DNA from: Dipteris shenzhenensis
Taxonomy: Eukaryota > Polypodiophyta > Polypodiopsida > Gleicheniales
Length of the DNA: 64,000 bases
Strand: one strand, 5' to 3'
Assembly: GCA_047967505.1 (NCBI GenBank)
Contig: CM106541.1
The translations under genes were made by a program, and so were the position numbers. Below, one piece after another: positions 22,001 through 34,220 of the stretch. Numbering within the stretch: position 1 is the first letter of the stretch; each line of letters opens with the position of its first letter. The notes below the pieces were generated by a model that saw only the letters and a list, made by a program, of their open reading frames with translations, was not told the DNA's origin and made no database searches.

Positions 22001-25000
22001 GAGGACGACACTGTCATCTACCAAGGACACCTTCCTCACTTGCCCTACTGGATATCACTACACCTCATGCAAGGTTTATTCTCCCATAGCCAGAGACACC
22101 ACCTAGAGTGATCCTAACCATAGGGTCCATGATGTGACGTGATTTATTTGTAATGATACATGTATTTTATGTATGTGAAATAAGATTTTGGCAGAATTGA
22201 TCAAGCGATGGCTTGGTGGCTATCACTTTATTTTCCATTGTATAACGTAAAGCCCACTCCCCCCCCCCCAAAAGTGGGAGAGTCCTCTGTTGCAATGTGA
22301 AAACCTATTGAATTATTCTAGTTGATCTTGGTCCTTGAACAAAGCAATCTCTCTCCAATGGCTGGTGTACATGCTACTAAGCCTATCGCAAACATAGTTG
22401 TTTCATCAGTATAATTTTAGTCCAACTTCTCCTTTGAGGTGCATTCCTCTACCAGCCCTGCCTCTTGAGATCTAAGATAGTCTAAGGCTTTGCAATAAAG
22501 AGAAATAGAAAAGAGGCTAGCTTCATCATTATGCCCTCTAAGAACTGACTGCCATGTTGTAAGTCTTCTTGCACTCTAGGAGTAGGATCACCGCTAAAAA
22601 TTGAAGGTATTGTCAAGGATTTTGTGCCAACTGAAGTGGAGGGAACTGAATGGAAAAACAGAACATGAAAATTTGCAGAACAATGGATGGAAAATGAGAG
22701 CAACACCCACACGTGCTCCAAGGAAGCCTCTACATCATGCATGATGGTAGCTATTCAAGTTTGGATCCCATTCTAGCAAATTTAGAACTTGGATTTGTTG
22801 GGATATCTCAAGGTGTATGCCTCAGGCACACCTTGGTTTCTATGTGTGTGCTCTAGAGGCACAGTTAGGTGCCCATAAGCACAGTTAGGTGGTGGTAGAA
22901 GCCACATAGGATGATTGAGAGAATCTAGGAGCAGATTGAGGAGATGATTGTGGAGCTCTGAAGTCATCAGTGATGTCAGTGATCATGTAAGAGGTGCCTA
23001 CTTAAGGACCTCATCTTTGTTCATTCTACAAGCAAGATTTCTGAGTTTGTGTTCACTCCTTGCTTTCTTTTCAGTTTACCAACATGGTATCAGAGCCCTT
23101 TGATCCCCCTTGAGCCCATGTCTGCCACATCATCATCATCTTCTTCTTCTTCTTCTTCATCTTCACCATTTCTTCTCTTTCTTCCCAAATCTTGCTAAAG
23201 CTTGTTCTCCCTCAGTTCTCCGCCATTCTCCAAGCCCTTCCTGTTGGAGATACCCCTCGTTTGGGCGAACCTTCACCTTCAAGCAATTGAAAAAAAAACG
23301 TCTCTGCTGGCTGCCATTCTCCAAACAGCACATTTTTTCGTCATTCTTCTATTGCAAAATACTCCCTGCTTGTTGCGCCATTGCTCGAGCCCTCTTAGGA
23401 GTAGATGGGCGACCTCAAGACGAACATTTTGAGTCATTTTTCAGCTCATTTGGTTCAGTAACGAAGGAGAAATCGTCAAAACTCAGGTTCAGCCTGCAGC
23501 AACTCCCCCGGGCAAAACAACACACCATTTCGCCCAACCTCCTCAGTGGATTCTCTCTGGTATATGAGCTTTCTTTTGCCTCAGAAAGTCCATTTTTCTT
23601 TGCTTTGGAGAGTGAGATACAAGCCCTCCAAGTTCAGGCCTCTGTTTTTGACAGTTTTGACAAGGTTGTGAAAGTAATGCTACATTAGATGCTATTTTAG
23701 CATGTCTGAGGTTTTGAAGTTTTGAAAAGCATTAGTACAACTGTGGCTACAACTTTCTTTTAAGTTGCTATACCTGGATTTGATTGGAAAGCTTTCATTT
23801 AGCCACCTCTGTGAAGCATGTAAGAAAAAGCATCATTGATTGAAATTTGGTCACAAGTCTTTGCTACATTAAATGCTTATATTTTGAAGCTTTTCAGTTG
23901 TTATTCTAGCCTTGTAAGAGAGAAGACACTGCCCAATACCTGGGTTAGACCCTCTCATGGCTATCATATTGAATATAGATAAGTTCAATGGTAAGGGCTT
24001 CCACACATGGCAGATGAAGGTGAAATTTGCATTGATGAGGGAAAACCTCTGGGGACTTGTCAAACCGGCTTCAACTTCTTCTTCAACAGCCTCCAATGCT
24101 GGAGAATCCTCAGCTCCAACACGCTCGGCAAGGGATCCCGCTAGAGAGAAGAAAGCATATGGCATCATTGCTCTTGCTTTAGGAGATGATTATATTCATC
24201 ACATCTCTGACTTAGAGTCTCCTTCAGAAGCTTGGCAGAAGCTTGACATTATTTTTGGTGCTAGCCCTCACATCTCAAAATTATCACTCAAAATTTCTTT
24301 CTTTAAATTGAAGATGGTTAGTGACACTGCTTTGGCTGCCCATGTCAATTACATGCGGAGTCTTATGACTCAACTTGCTTCTATCAACTCTCCTATCACT
24401 ACAGATGATGCAATGGCAGTGTTGCTCAAGAGTATGCCTGAAGATTATGATCATATTGTTACGACTTTGAAAAATCTTCCTAATCCTAATCTTGAAGGTC
24501 TTATCTCTGCTCTCCAAGAAGAAGAAAGTCACATGGAGCTCCGGAAAGGCAATGACACAGCCTATGCCATAAAAATCCAGAAGGGCAAGTTTTCACCTTG
24601 CAATCATTGTGGGAAGACAAATCACCTCTCAAAGGACTGCTTCAAAATCAATCCATGCAAACACTGTGGCAAAAACAATCATCATGAAAGGTTTTGTAGA
24701 GCCAAAAAGGAAGCAACTATAAAGCCAGAAAATGCCAATCTACTTTTAGTTGATGTGTCTCCACAAGATGAGGCATCCTTTGAAGATTATGCTTTTTGAA
24801 TCATCTCCATGTATGCTCCAGATCTCTCTTTTGTTGAGTCAAGGTACTTAGCCTGGATAGTCCTCCAAAATGAATGAAATAAACTATTGTGTTTTGTAAA
24901 CACGTCTGGTCACCATATGATGTAGGCCATGTGTATGTGTTTTCTCCATGGTACCTCCTGCAGACATTGTGTGCATGTACATGCAGGGGAGATAACCATT

Positions 25001-27687
25001 GGAAGATCTTTTGTATCCCTTTTGTTTACCTTACACCCATGGGAACCCTTGCTAGCTTGAGATCCTAGCCATTGATAGATCCATGACCACCATGAGATGG
25101 CATGTGACACCGTGTGCTAGATGTATCCTTGACATAGCCTGAGGCATTCCCTTGAGGGGGGGTTTGTTGGGATATCTCAAGGTGTATGCCTGAGGCACAC
25201 CTTGGTTTCTATGTGTGTGTGCTAGAGGCACAGTTAGGTGGTGGTAGAAGCCACATAAGATGATTGAGAGAATCTAGGAGCAGATTGAGGAGATGATTGT
25301 GGAGCTCTGAAGTCATCAGTGATGTCAGTGATCATGTAAGAGGTGCCTACTTAAGGACCTCATCTTTCTTCATTCTACAAGCAAGATTTCTGAGTTTGTG
25401 TTCACTCCATGCTTTCTTTTCAGTTTACCAACATGATCCATGTTGGCGAAATCTAGTGGACGAGACTGTCTGTTGTTCAAAGCTGCAACATGTTGTATGC
25501 TGAATTAAGCTAAGGAGTTGAGATCTAAAACTTGAAGCTGAGCTAGTGCTCACTAAAAAGTGGCAAACTATGTGCAATGAAACTTGAAGTTTTCAAATTT
25601 ACCCAAGGGAATTATCTTTGTAATTTTTAAATTCCTAAATTTTTAATATTTTAGCTGAAAAGCTCTAGGGAAGCCCTCAGAGGTGGCAAGTTGAAGCTTT
25701 CTATATGAACACTGAGCCGAGCTTACCACGCCCGCACCTCTACCCGTTCCTTCAATAGGTAGCGTTCTATTCGCAAGAGAAAGGCAATCCTATATTAGAG
25801 CAGGAGGCCTGCAAACACCGCAAGCGTCTTAAGCACTAGCCTTCGCCCCAATCCTAAATCGCTTGAGGAACTCGCTGTCTTCTGGAGGGAGGTCACAAAG
25901 AGCGCCATTGCACATCTCTTGGTAGTAGCTCCGTCTTCATCAACAAGCCCTAGGAGTTCCCTCCCCTGAGCATGCACCATTCATATCACCGTCAAAGTCA
26001 CCAGGACTTTGAGATTAGATCTCGACCATTCGTTTAAGCAGCCCTAAATCCTAGAAAATGGTAAGATGATGTGTCGACAACCTCGCCAGCCACCCATCAC
26101 ATCACAGTGAATAGCTTTCCTAAAGGTTGATGTGTCGAAAAATTTCAAAGTGGCGAGGCAAAAGTTATCAAATTTACCATCCTCGCCTCGCCCCCTAAAC
26201 TTTGATGGAAGGTAGAGGCCATGGGGAGGCCTTTACTCAGGTAAAAGTGACTCACGGTTTCATCGCTGTCCACTTTTACCTGCATGGCCTTTACCTACCC
26301 CATGAACGCATTTGAGCGCAAGTCCCAAACCTAGAGCGAGCCAAATCTTTGACCGAACTCATAAAGAATTTGAACTTCAGCTGCATCCCAATCCCAAAGC
26401 AAGCTATTGTTGTGAGAGTTCTTTTTTCTCCATCCACAATCCTCCTCAATTGAGCGCCTAGCAATAGCAAACAGCTCGGGCCGTCACGACCGCTACAGTG
26501 ACACTAAGACAGTCTGATCGAGCGGTCCTTAGTGAAGAACACCACAACCTCAGCTGGTTTGACGGCTCGTTTGCCAATGGCCCAGCGACTGCACCCTTTG
26601 GCAGAGCTCGTCTCATTTGCATCATCAAATCCGCATCGACCTTGCAGATGGCTCGACTACAATAGGTGATTGTTACCCATTGACTCGACCGACAGCCACA
26701 GCATCGCCAGTCTCCACTCGTGAGCATCAATTTTGACACTTGGCTCAATCGGCGTATCATCGATGATCATTCCTCTAGCTCAACCTTGACTTTCTGTCCG
26801 TCCTCATTTGAGATGCACTGGCTGCGTGGTCGCTCTACCTTGAAGCCCTATGCTCCTCGGTAAGTGAAAATTGTGTACTGCTTGAATGTTGCTGAAATCA
26901 CTCTTTTGAAAAAAAATCAGGTTCACTCTAATGTATTAGCTTGAGAGAGCATTATCTGAGTCTCATGGTTGGTTCCATGCTGTGATCTTTCACGTCGGCG
27001 TAATAGAACAGTCCTCCACGACATCATTGCATCTCTTGGAAGCAGAGTGCAAGGCTTCATTATGCTACGCAGGCATATGATAAGTGCATAATATGGGGCA
27101 TGGTGGAATTCTGAGCACTGCAGGAAAGCAGCCTAATTTGTATATCTATATGGCAGACAGCAGGATTGTAATAGTATCAGTAATGTTGCAGCACTTGCGC
27201 AGGTGGTCATGGTAGTTGACACAACATTCTCATCCAGCAGGATGTAATTAGGTATCTGATGTATGCACAGAACTCAAATTTGGTGTTAAATGATTGAGAG
27301 GTCCAGGTTGTATGGAGATCCACGTTCGAAGGATTAATATGGATTCGTAGTTGAATATAATTTTTGTGTGGCAAGTTTTGTAATCGTCCACTGGAGACCC
27401 AACAGGATCTGTGGGGACAGAGGTAGTACTTCATCGTGACCAATTACATATTGCAGCTCTATGAGGAGCTGTATTATATACTTCAACAGAAAGATTCGGC
27501 AAAAACAAACCTAGCCATGATGTTTTGTTTTGTTCAATGACAGAGGAGTGTGGTTCACCACTTCTATTTCACTCCACACTTAATTCTCATGGATCCCTCC
27601 CCATCTACCCACTTCTACCTCAAGATCAAGTGAGCTAGTTCTCACCTAGCATGCTAGGCATCTCTTGTGGCATATATATATATATAT

Positions 27688-27721
<34 letters not shown>

Positions 27722-28835
27722 TTGTATCTCACATCACATTGCAGGGGAATATGAGACAGCCGGCCCCCTCCCCCGCGCCCCCTCCCCCCCCCAACACACA
27801 CCCAAAGAGTAGTAGGTCACAGCACTTCGCAAAGGAGTAGAAGACAGATTTCACCTCCCCAATCCTTCCCCCCACACCCCCCCACACAGAAGTGTGCACA
27901 TGCATGCACACATTTTTTACTAAGAAACCTATGCCAAATCATTGGATGGGGAGAGAGAGAGAGAGAGAGAGTGAGTTATGCTTATTTGAAAAAAAAGCGA
28001 AAGTAACAAATAGAAACAATGGCTATCAGGTTTTATTCCAAGGTCTCAAATTAAGGTTGATCCTCCACCAATGCAGTTCCAAAGTGCGAGTTATTTGAGG
28101 GGTTCTCCTCCCAGGAACGGTTCTCCTAATAGACAGTATGGTCCCCTTTTCTAAGTTAAATAATTATGCCAAACTTACTTTTGCTTTCTGTCCTTGGCCA
28201 TAATTTCTGATAATATTTTGACTATTGCTAGGCTTCAAAGTTGAATGCATTAGTAATGTTATGATTTGATTTAAAGTGGTGCCATTTTCTTGCAGTTCAT
28301 TCTCACAAGACCGGCCGCAGAGCTGCAGAAGGTCTGAAGTAAGTTAACAAGGATACTCAGTGCTCCTGAAATCCTTGATTTTATTTGTCATGAGAATCTT
28401 TTGTACTGTGGTATTGCTAGTTGGAAAGTTTCACATGAGAAGTACTTTCTACAGAGTCCATGCCAAAGCTCTCAAGGCCCCGCCCTGGACAACATGCCAG
28501 AAAAGGATGTACAGAGAGAGCTACAAAAAGATGCTCAGATACGAGAGCTTACGGAAACAGTTGAAGTATGCTATGGCAAGAAAGCTAGTCTCAAAGTTGA
28601 ATTGTTATAAGTTTAACAATTGATGTCGGATCATCTTTGCTTCTCTTCGACCATGAAAGGAAAGTTTTAAATAAGCAATGTTAATGAAATAGCATATGAC
28701 AACTTACTACTCTTTTAAATACAAATCTTGCAGTTGTTAGAGGCAAAAGTGATGAAGCTTGAACAGCTTGTTAGGCTCAAAGATCACAAAATTCAAGTAC
28801 TGAGTGGAAGGGCAAATAGAGGTGGAAATGTGTGA
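16940..28835 (+). CDS. SPEF1: sperm flagellar protein 1 (SPEF1/CLAMP), nine exons, 256 aa
   Basis: Exons: 16940-16981, 17146-17206, 17531-17641, 17947-18056, 18289-18373, 28030-28135, 28296-28338, 28455-28565, 28734-28835 (stop TGA). All introns are GT-AG and all phases agree, giving 256 aa; animal SPEF1 is about 235. Residues 1-108 are the calponin-homology domain: MDISNEELPSLYSW, VDSIPLSRPKRSIARDFSDG, HNYSPANSLAQKIYNW, KVFRRLNFSL. Residues 109-190 are a Ser/Pro-rich linker. Residues about 195-245 form a coiled coil (QIRELTETVE, KVMKLEQLVRLKDHKIQVL). The family bundles microtubules in motile cilia, notably the central apparatus. No stop or frameshift is seen. The exon 1 donor (GTCCGT) is weak. 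Intron 5 is 9656 bp and contains a young retrotransposon. Identity follows from motif order over the whole length; expression in sperm is inferred. Confidence 0.9.
18996..19077. repeat. compound (GT)n(GA)n microsatellite in SPEF1 intron 5
   Basis: About 21 GT units with one interruption run directly into about 20 GA units. A separate (GA)18 lies at 18829-18864. Reading frames of Cys-Val or Arg-Glu repeats across it are artefacts. Confidence 0.95.
19468..19986 (-). pseudogene. unrecognised relic frame with a Cys-rich segment
   Basis: One minus-strand frame is open for 171 codons except for a single TAG at 19753-19755. It contains a Cys/His cluster (CHCGFQCACTKSMKCPSIDC) followed by a Lys/Arg-rich part. 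I do not recognise a family. It may be the remains of a captured gene or transposon; chance is possible for this length. Confidence 0.3.
21600..21840. repeat. degenerate TGGCCATC minisatellite
   Basis: Variants of GGCCATCAAA / GGCCATCGAAGCT recur roughly every 12-25 bases (for example GTGGCCATTGAAGCTGG, GTGGCCATCAATTTGGGCCA). The unit is too diverged for an exact period. Confidence 0.6.
22796..25433 (+). mobile_element. gag-only LTR retrotransposon (TR-GAG type) in SPEF1 intron 5
   Basis: LTRs are 22796-23084 and 25165-25433 (TGTTGGGATATC ... TTTACCAACA). The first has an extra 20 bp containing CACAGTTAGGTG; otherwise they differ at only about six sites by eye, roughly 2%. The primer site TGGTATCAGAGC (23085-23096) matches initiator tRNA-Met. 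A run of seven G lies before the second LTR. The interior holds a long leader and one intact gag; no pol is present. Flanks GGATT and TGATC are at best a decayed target duplication. It lies in the same orientation as SPEF1. Elements with LTRs and gag alone have been described in plants as TR-GAG. Confidence 0.9.
23957..24799 (+). CDS. copia-type gag with two zinc knuckles, intact
   Basis: This is an uninterrupted frame of 280 codons from the ATG at 23957. The N-terminal part (FNGKGFHTWQMKVKFALMRE) and middle (SEAWQKLDIIFGA, MRSLMTQLASI, SMPEDYDHIV) are the gag polyprotein/UBN2 domain of copia elements. Two CCHC knuckles follow at about residues 212-225 (CNHCGKTNHLSKDC) and 231-244 (CKHCGKNNHHERFC). 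After the second knuckle the protein ends soon, in an acidic tail, with a stop and no protease. The product would form particles and bind RNA; reverse transcriptase and integrase must come from elsewhere. The 870-base leader before it is not convincingly coding. Confidence 0.9.
   Translation: MAIILNIDKFNGKGFHTWQMKVKFALMRENLWGLVKPASTSSSTASNAGESSAPTRSARDPAREKKAYGIIALALGDDYIHHISDLESPSEAWQKLDIIFGASPHISKLSLKISFFKLKMVSDTALAAHVNYMRSLMTQLASINSPITTDDAMAVLLKSMPEDYDHIVTTLKNLPNPNLEGLISALQEEESHMELRKGNDTAYAIKIQKGKFSPCNHCGKTNHLSKDCFKINPCKHCGKNNHHERFCRAKKEATIKPENANLLLVDVSPQDEASFEDYAF
25434..28029 (+). other. SPEF1 intron 5, last part
   Basis: No gene is seen. There is a 12-bp inverted repeat CAGGTAAAAGTG (26238-26249) / CACTTTTACCTG (26271-26282), a TA/GATA/GA microsatellite at 27672-27721 and another GA run at about 27952-27971. 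C-rich stretches lie around 27760-27890. Confidence 0.6.
27672..27721. repeat. (TA)n(GATA)n(GA)n microsatellite
   Basis: A short TA run passes into GATA units and then GA units, about 300 bases before SPEF1 exon 6. Confidence 0.95.
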
Positions 28836-31064
28836 AGGTGATCACAATGTTTAACCATTCGTTGCAGTTGTGTGTAGTCAAAAGTGATGACGCTTAAACA
28901 GCAGAGGGCTAGATAACCCTCAATATCAACAAGGTTTATGCCAGGTAACAGTGTCAAATGCATAGACAATCTGAGAATATGGAAGCATAGTTTCCACTCC
29001 TCTTACACTGTCAATGGATGACCATATTGTTGCACATGAAATGTATCTCAATTGTGGATATTACTTTGACTAAACTAATTCTGTCAGTTAAAACAAAGCA
29101 AGTACGCAAACATTCAAACGTCTCTATGGCATAACTAAAAACACACATATATACTCTTTTAAGGGTGATAAACTATTTGATAGTGAAAAGACTAGGAGTG
29201 GTTTTTGTAGTATTTGGTTTTAAAAGACATGGATTTGAGGCACATTCAGAGTATTGGCAATAGTTTTATAGAGACTGCATCGGCTGACAAATTATAATTG
29301 AGGGTCTACGTTTGTATAAGATTCCAAACTGTACTTATTTGTGCACACCCCATCCTCACGCATTTGAAGTAGTCACACAAAACAGAATAAAACAGGGCCT
29401 AGATATAATTGCAAGAACGTCATATTATGTTTTCTATTCAAAATATGTACATACGTGACTTCTTAGAATGAGAAGAAAGTGGAAGTTTATTAAAGCCTTC
29501 AAAAGACCGATGGGTCTATGAGACTGTGAAAATCCTGGTACAAGTGAGCTGTGGTGTTGGAGCTACTAATCGAGCATTCACACCAATGCAAAATGCAAAA
29601 AATGAAGAATGGTGGTACTAAGTACTAAGTACAACATAGTCATGTGGGTGGTTGACTATATATCAATCTCATCATTAATCATCATCATCATCATCATCAT
29701 CATAGGACATCAGGGTGGATGAGGCAATGGAGGCATGAAATCGGTGATAGAGTGTTGTCGGCCACTTATGGGTGTTGGCCCTGGCACATCTCCTGCTGGT
29801 CATAGCTCTGCACCTTTCTTTCTCTTTGTAAATCTTTTCTTCACTATGATACAAGGTTTTGTTCTTTAAGAAAAATAACCAATGAGAAACACCAAGTCCT
29901 TGAAGAAGACACCCATGATTTATTAATCTAGTGAAGTGATGAACGTATCTGCCCATTTCATTATACTTTGACGATTTCTTAGGTCATTGCAGTATCCTAT
30001 CACAGAAAAATAGGTTTGTGATTACCAAACGCCTATCTAATAACATGTTGAGCAACATATTTACTAAAAGAACTCCGTAAAAAGGATCCACATCCAAGAA
30101 TGTTCTCATTTGTCAACACATCATAATAATAGAAAGGTCTATCTATACTACTAAAAGAACAAGCTCCCTATAGCAAGTTTGTGTAGATCTCAAAAGATCA
30201 AGTTGGGCACATCCGCAAACATAAAGAATAGGCACCATTAAACCATTGCAATAGCTACTACCTTCATTGTGACATGGTAAACGATGCTTCAACCAATTGA
30301 CATTGAATCATAATGATCTAGTGGGATCACCAACATGACATAGAACCTTGTCAATGGCATTGGTACTGTTGACACTTAATAAACAAAAGCAATGACAAAT
30401 TTTACCATAAACTTTTTACCCACATACATATATATTGCACAAAGAAAAACATATGTATGAGTAACCTTATATTAACACAAATGAAATCCACAACTCAAAT
30501 CTTGACTAAGAGTTGCTCCCTCAAATACCTTCAAGATGCCAGATAAAGTGCAAAGAGCTTATGTAGGGAAATGTAAGAAAAGAACTTACTAAAGATTCCG
30601 ACAATTTATGTATTTTCCTCCCTTAAACCCCAAAACAGTAATTAACTCTCTAAAGTGCAAAGAGCTTATGTAGTGAAATGTAAGAAAAGAACTTACTAAA
30701 GATTTCAACAATTTATGTATTTTTCTCCCTTAAATCCCAAAACAATAATTAACTCTATCAACTTAGAGTTGTTATGGCTACCCTTCATTAACTTCCTTAT
30801 AGAAGGCTTGCATTCCTTAATAGCCTACTCTACCACATGCTCATTGAATACTAAGCTTGGTCCCTTGCTATTTTCTCATTTGTGCTCAAATGAGATGTAT
30901 GTAAGTGACAAATCCACATTTTGATCTTAAGTTGAAGTTACTTAATCTAAGGTCTCCACTTGACACATAATCCTTCATTTTTTTGTTAAACTGAGACAAA
31001 TGATAATAAAAAAGCATGAATGCTCACGGGCACTCCCTCATAATTTTACATGTCAGGAGGGAGG
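28836..31064. other. intergenic DNA after SPEF1
   Basis: AT-rich, no gene seen. It contains an ATC microsatellite at about 29679-29702 and the 107-bp tandem duplication at 30545-30758. I could not place a polyadenylation site for SPEF1. Confidence 0.6.
30545..30758. repeat. 107-bp tandem duplication
   Basis: Units 30545-30651 and 30652-30758 begin AAAGTGCAAAGAGCTTATG and differ at several scattered bases. Confidence 0.9.
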
Positions 31065-33731
31065 AGAGAGGAGGCTATCATTATTTTTTCACTTTTATTG
31101 ATGACTACAGCAGAAAAGTTTGGGTGCATTATGAAAAAGAAAAGTGAAGTGTTTGGGCATTTGAAAGCTTTTAAAGCTATGGTTGAAAAAGAAATAGGCC
31201 TGCAAATAAAATGCCTAAGGTCAGATGGAGGGGGAGAGTACCTCTCAAATGAGTTTGCAAGGTTCTTGTAGGAGCATGGCATAAAGCAGCAATATTCATG
31301 TAGTCATATCCCACAGAACATGGACATGAAGAGGAAAAGCATGCATATTGGAGAGGTATCTCGTGCCATGCTGAATGAAAAAGAACTGCCAGATTATTAT
31401 TGGGCTAAAGCAGTTGCTACAGTAGTCTACATAATAAACATGACTCCCATTGCAACAATACATGGCATGATGCCAGAGGAGAGGTATATTGGTAGGAAAC
31501 CAAATATTTCTCATTTGAAAGTTTTTGGTTGCATTGTCTATGTTCATGTGCCAGATGAGTTGATATCCAAGTTCGATCCAAAAGTTGAGAAGTGCATCTT
31601 TATTGGTTATTCTCTATAGCAGAAATGGTATAGATGCTATAACCCTTCTACTCGTAAGTTTACAGTAAGCAGAGGTGTTGTGTTTGACTGGAGTAAGGAA
31701 GATAAGGGATGTTTTGAGAGCACCTGGTAGTGAGCCTATTTTGCGTAGGTCTACCAGAGCTAGGTATCCTATGGATAGGTTGAAATATGATGGATTTACA
31801 GCCATTCACTATGCCTATATGGTCAAAGTGCTACATGAATCAGAACGTACTTCTTTTGAGCAAGCCATGGGAAAAGAAAAATGGGAGAAAGCCATGGATG
31901 AAGAAATGGATGCCTTGGAAGCAAATGCTACATGGGAATTGGTGCCTTTGCCTAAAGACAAGAATGCAATTGGCTGCAAGTGGGTTTATAAGATGAAGCA
32001 CAATGCAGATGGTTCTGTGAACAGATACAAGGCAAGATTAATTATCAAGGGGTATGCACAAACATATGGCATTGATTATGAAGAAACATTCAGTCCGGTT
32101 GCAAGGATGGCAACTGTAAGAGCAGTCATTGCTATGGCTGCGTCAAAGGGATGGTCTTTGCATCAGATGGATGTAAAGAATGCTTTCTTGCATTGTGATT
32201 TGTAAGAAGAGGTCTATATGGAGTAGCCACTAGGTTATGTTCATGTTGTTCATCCTGAGTTTGTTTGCAGGTTGAAGAAAGCATTGTATGGCTTGAAGGA
32301 AGCACCCAGAGCATGGTTTAACAAGATAGGATACTATCTTGTCACTATTGGCTTTCAGATTTCCAAAGCAGATTTCTCACTTTATGTGAGAAAATCAGAG
32401 AAAAGCATTATGTTGCTTGTCATTTATGTTGATGATTTGATCATCACAGATGATAGTGATGAAGATATCCTTCATGTGAAAATGCTATTGAAGTAGAGTT
32501 TGAGATGAAGGATTTGGGAGAGCTGCATTAGTTCTTGGGCATTGAGGTGATTAGATCCACAAGTGGGATATGGCTCTTGCAGAGGCAGTATGGATTGTTA
32601 TCCAAGTATGGGATGACATGCTGTAAGCCTATTTCAGTTCCTTTGGAGTAGAATGTGAAGTTGAGCGCAGATGCAGGTGAGCTTCTGGAAGTCCCTACTA
32701 TGGATAGACGTATAGCAGGAAGTTTGATTTAACGACTATTACTAGGCCAGATTTGAGCTATGCTATTGGGTTGGTAAGTTAGTTTATGCAGGCTCCAAGG
32801 AAACTGCATTTGGATGCGGCTAGATGCATACTGAGGTATGTGAACTCTACATTGCAGTATGGACTATTTTATGAGACTGGGGTTCAGATACACTTGCATG
32901 GATACACTAATGCTGATTGGGCTGGTAGTATTTTTGATAGAGGATCTACAAGTGGATATATGTTCTCTTTTGGGAGTGCTGCAGTCCCTTGGAGCAGCTA
33001 GAAATAGCCTACAGTTGCTTTGTCAAGCACAGAGGCTGAGTATAGGGGTGCAACAATGGCTGCATGTGAGGGAGCTTGGTTGCATAGGCTACTTTATCAT
33101 ATGCATCATTCTACAGATGGGCCAGTTGTCATTTATTGTGATAACATGAGTAGTATACACTTGGCAAATAACCCAGTCTATCATGCTAGAACAAAGCACA
33201 TTGAGGTGCATTATCACTATGTGTGGGAGAAGGTTCTAGTAGGTTTTATTGATCTAGTTTATGTCAGCATAGAGGATCAGGTAGGTGACATATTCACAAA
33301 GGCATTGGGTGCAGAGAAGCTGCGCAAGTTCAGAGACCTGCTTGGTGTGCAGGAATTGGGACTGAGCTTGAGGGGAAGTGTTGAGATATCGAGCTCAACT
33401 TGTGATATGCAAGGGTGACCATTGTGCATTTATGTCACCGACTTGTTAGTTGCAGATGCCGTTGGTACACCGCCCATGAATAATAGCTAGATGATAGATA
33501 TCTTTATGTACTCTAGTTAGTGGCTTAGTTAGTCTGCCACCTTAGTTAGCCGAGTTTGGTTTGAGACCCACATATAGGGTTCACCTATTCTTTTGTACTT
33601 AGAGTTCTTTTGGCTTTCACAACTAAGAAGAGGAAAACTGTTTTCAACCTCCACCTTTGTGTATATTCCCCCATTGTGTATGTGAGAAAGCTACAAGTGA
33701 GACTCCTTCCTTCTCTCCCACTCTCTTTACA
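31065..33731 (+). mobile_element. copia element B, 5'-truncated
   Basis: It is the same family as elements A and C. It starts inside integrase at about 31070, runs through reverse transcriptase and RNase H, and ends with the 3' LTR (33379-33731, TGTTGAGATATC ... CTTTACA) preceded by a GCTTGAGGGGAAG polypurine tract. There is no 5' LTR, gag or protease. Confidence 0.9.
31070..33378 (+). pseudogene. copia pol of element B (integrase, reverse transcriptase, RNase H)
   Basis: The integrase part has RSDGGGEYLSNEFARF and KVFGCIVYVHVPDEL. A deletion near 31680 removes the linker that is present in A and C at about 12240-12570 and 38410-38760. The reverse transcriptase keeps KCDL-type landmarks ([20 protein letters not shown]) and an intact YVDDLIIT. 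RNase H at 33020-33350 keeps SSTEAEYRGATMAACE and YCDNMSSIHLANNPVYHART, the most complete copy in the window. Stops occur at about 31270, 31618, 32204, 32225, 32494 and elsewhere. Confidence 0.88.
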
Positions 33732-34220
33732 ATGAGTTTTGTGACCAATCTTCCATCTCATTTGTATGATTGATTGCTTTCCCTTTGAATCTCATTTGTA
33801 AATCTAGTATTTGATTATGGTATTAGAACATCTCTGCTACTCTTGGGCATGACATGATGTGGAATGAGATGATGCTTCAATTAGCTAGAAATGGATGAAA
33901 AAGGCTTTTTTAAATAAGAGACCAACAAATTCTATTAATAAACTCCTTAGGACATGGATACCAAGGAAAGACAACTCCCTAATAAAGGGCAAAATATAAA
34001 TGGATAGAAAATGAAGGTTTTGTAAGAAAATAGTACGCAGCGGAAGATAACAACAAAACGCAAGTACACGATGGAAAGCTGGAGAGAATACAAAAAATTC
34101 TGATATACCAAACTGCTGATACAACTGATGGTTGGCTGTCCACCCGTGCACTCTACAGACAAAGCTTCGATGGTGATCTAGACAGATGCTGGACGGAGGA
34201 CTATGAGCGTGAAGAACTGG
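33732..34220. other. noncoding interval after copia B
   Basis: No gene seen. The segment at 33925-33990 (CTATTAATAAACTCCTTAGG ... GACATGGATACCAAGGAAA) is a diverged copy of the start of the repeat unit at 34624, so that repeat is dispersed locally. Confidence 0.6.

Larger units (their letters stand above)
18374..22795 (+). other. SPEF1 intron 5, first part
   Basis: Mostly unique-looking noncoding DNA. It holds microsatellites at 18829-18864 (GA), 18996-19038 (GT), 19038-19077 (GA) and 20461-20486 (CTTT), a C run at 22258-22270, the possible relic frame at 19468-19986 and the GGCCATC repeat at 21600-21840. I see no further exon with clear similarity. Confidence 0.6.

Noticed and set aside
23110-23688. 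192-codon frame in the leader of the gag-only element
   Set aside because: No ATG at its start, Leu/His/Phe runs from a TTC repeat, no family similarity; treated as untranslated leader.
26238-26282. 12-bp inverted repeat as a MITE
   Set aside because: Arms too short and no flanking duplication.
33820-33850. TGGTATTAGAAC as another copia primer site
   Set aside because: No LTR end is recognisable immediately upstream; a single 12-base match is weak.
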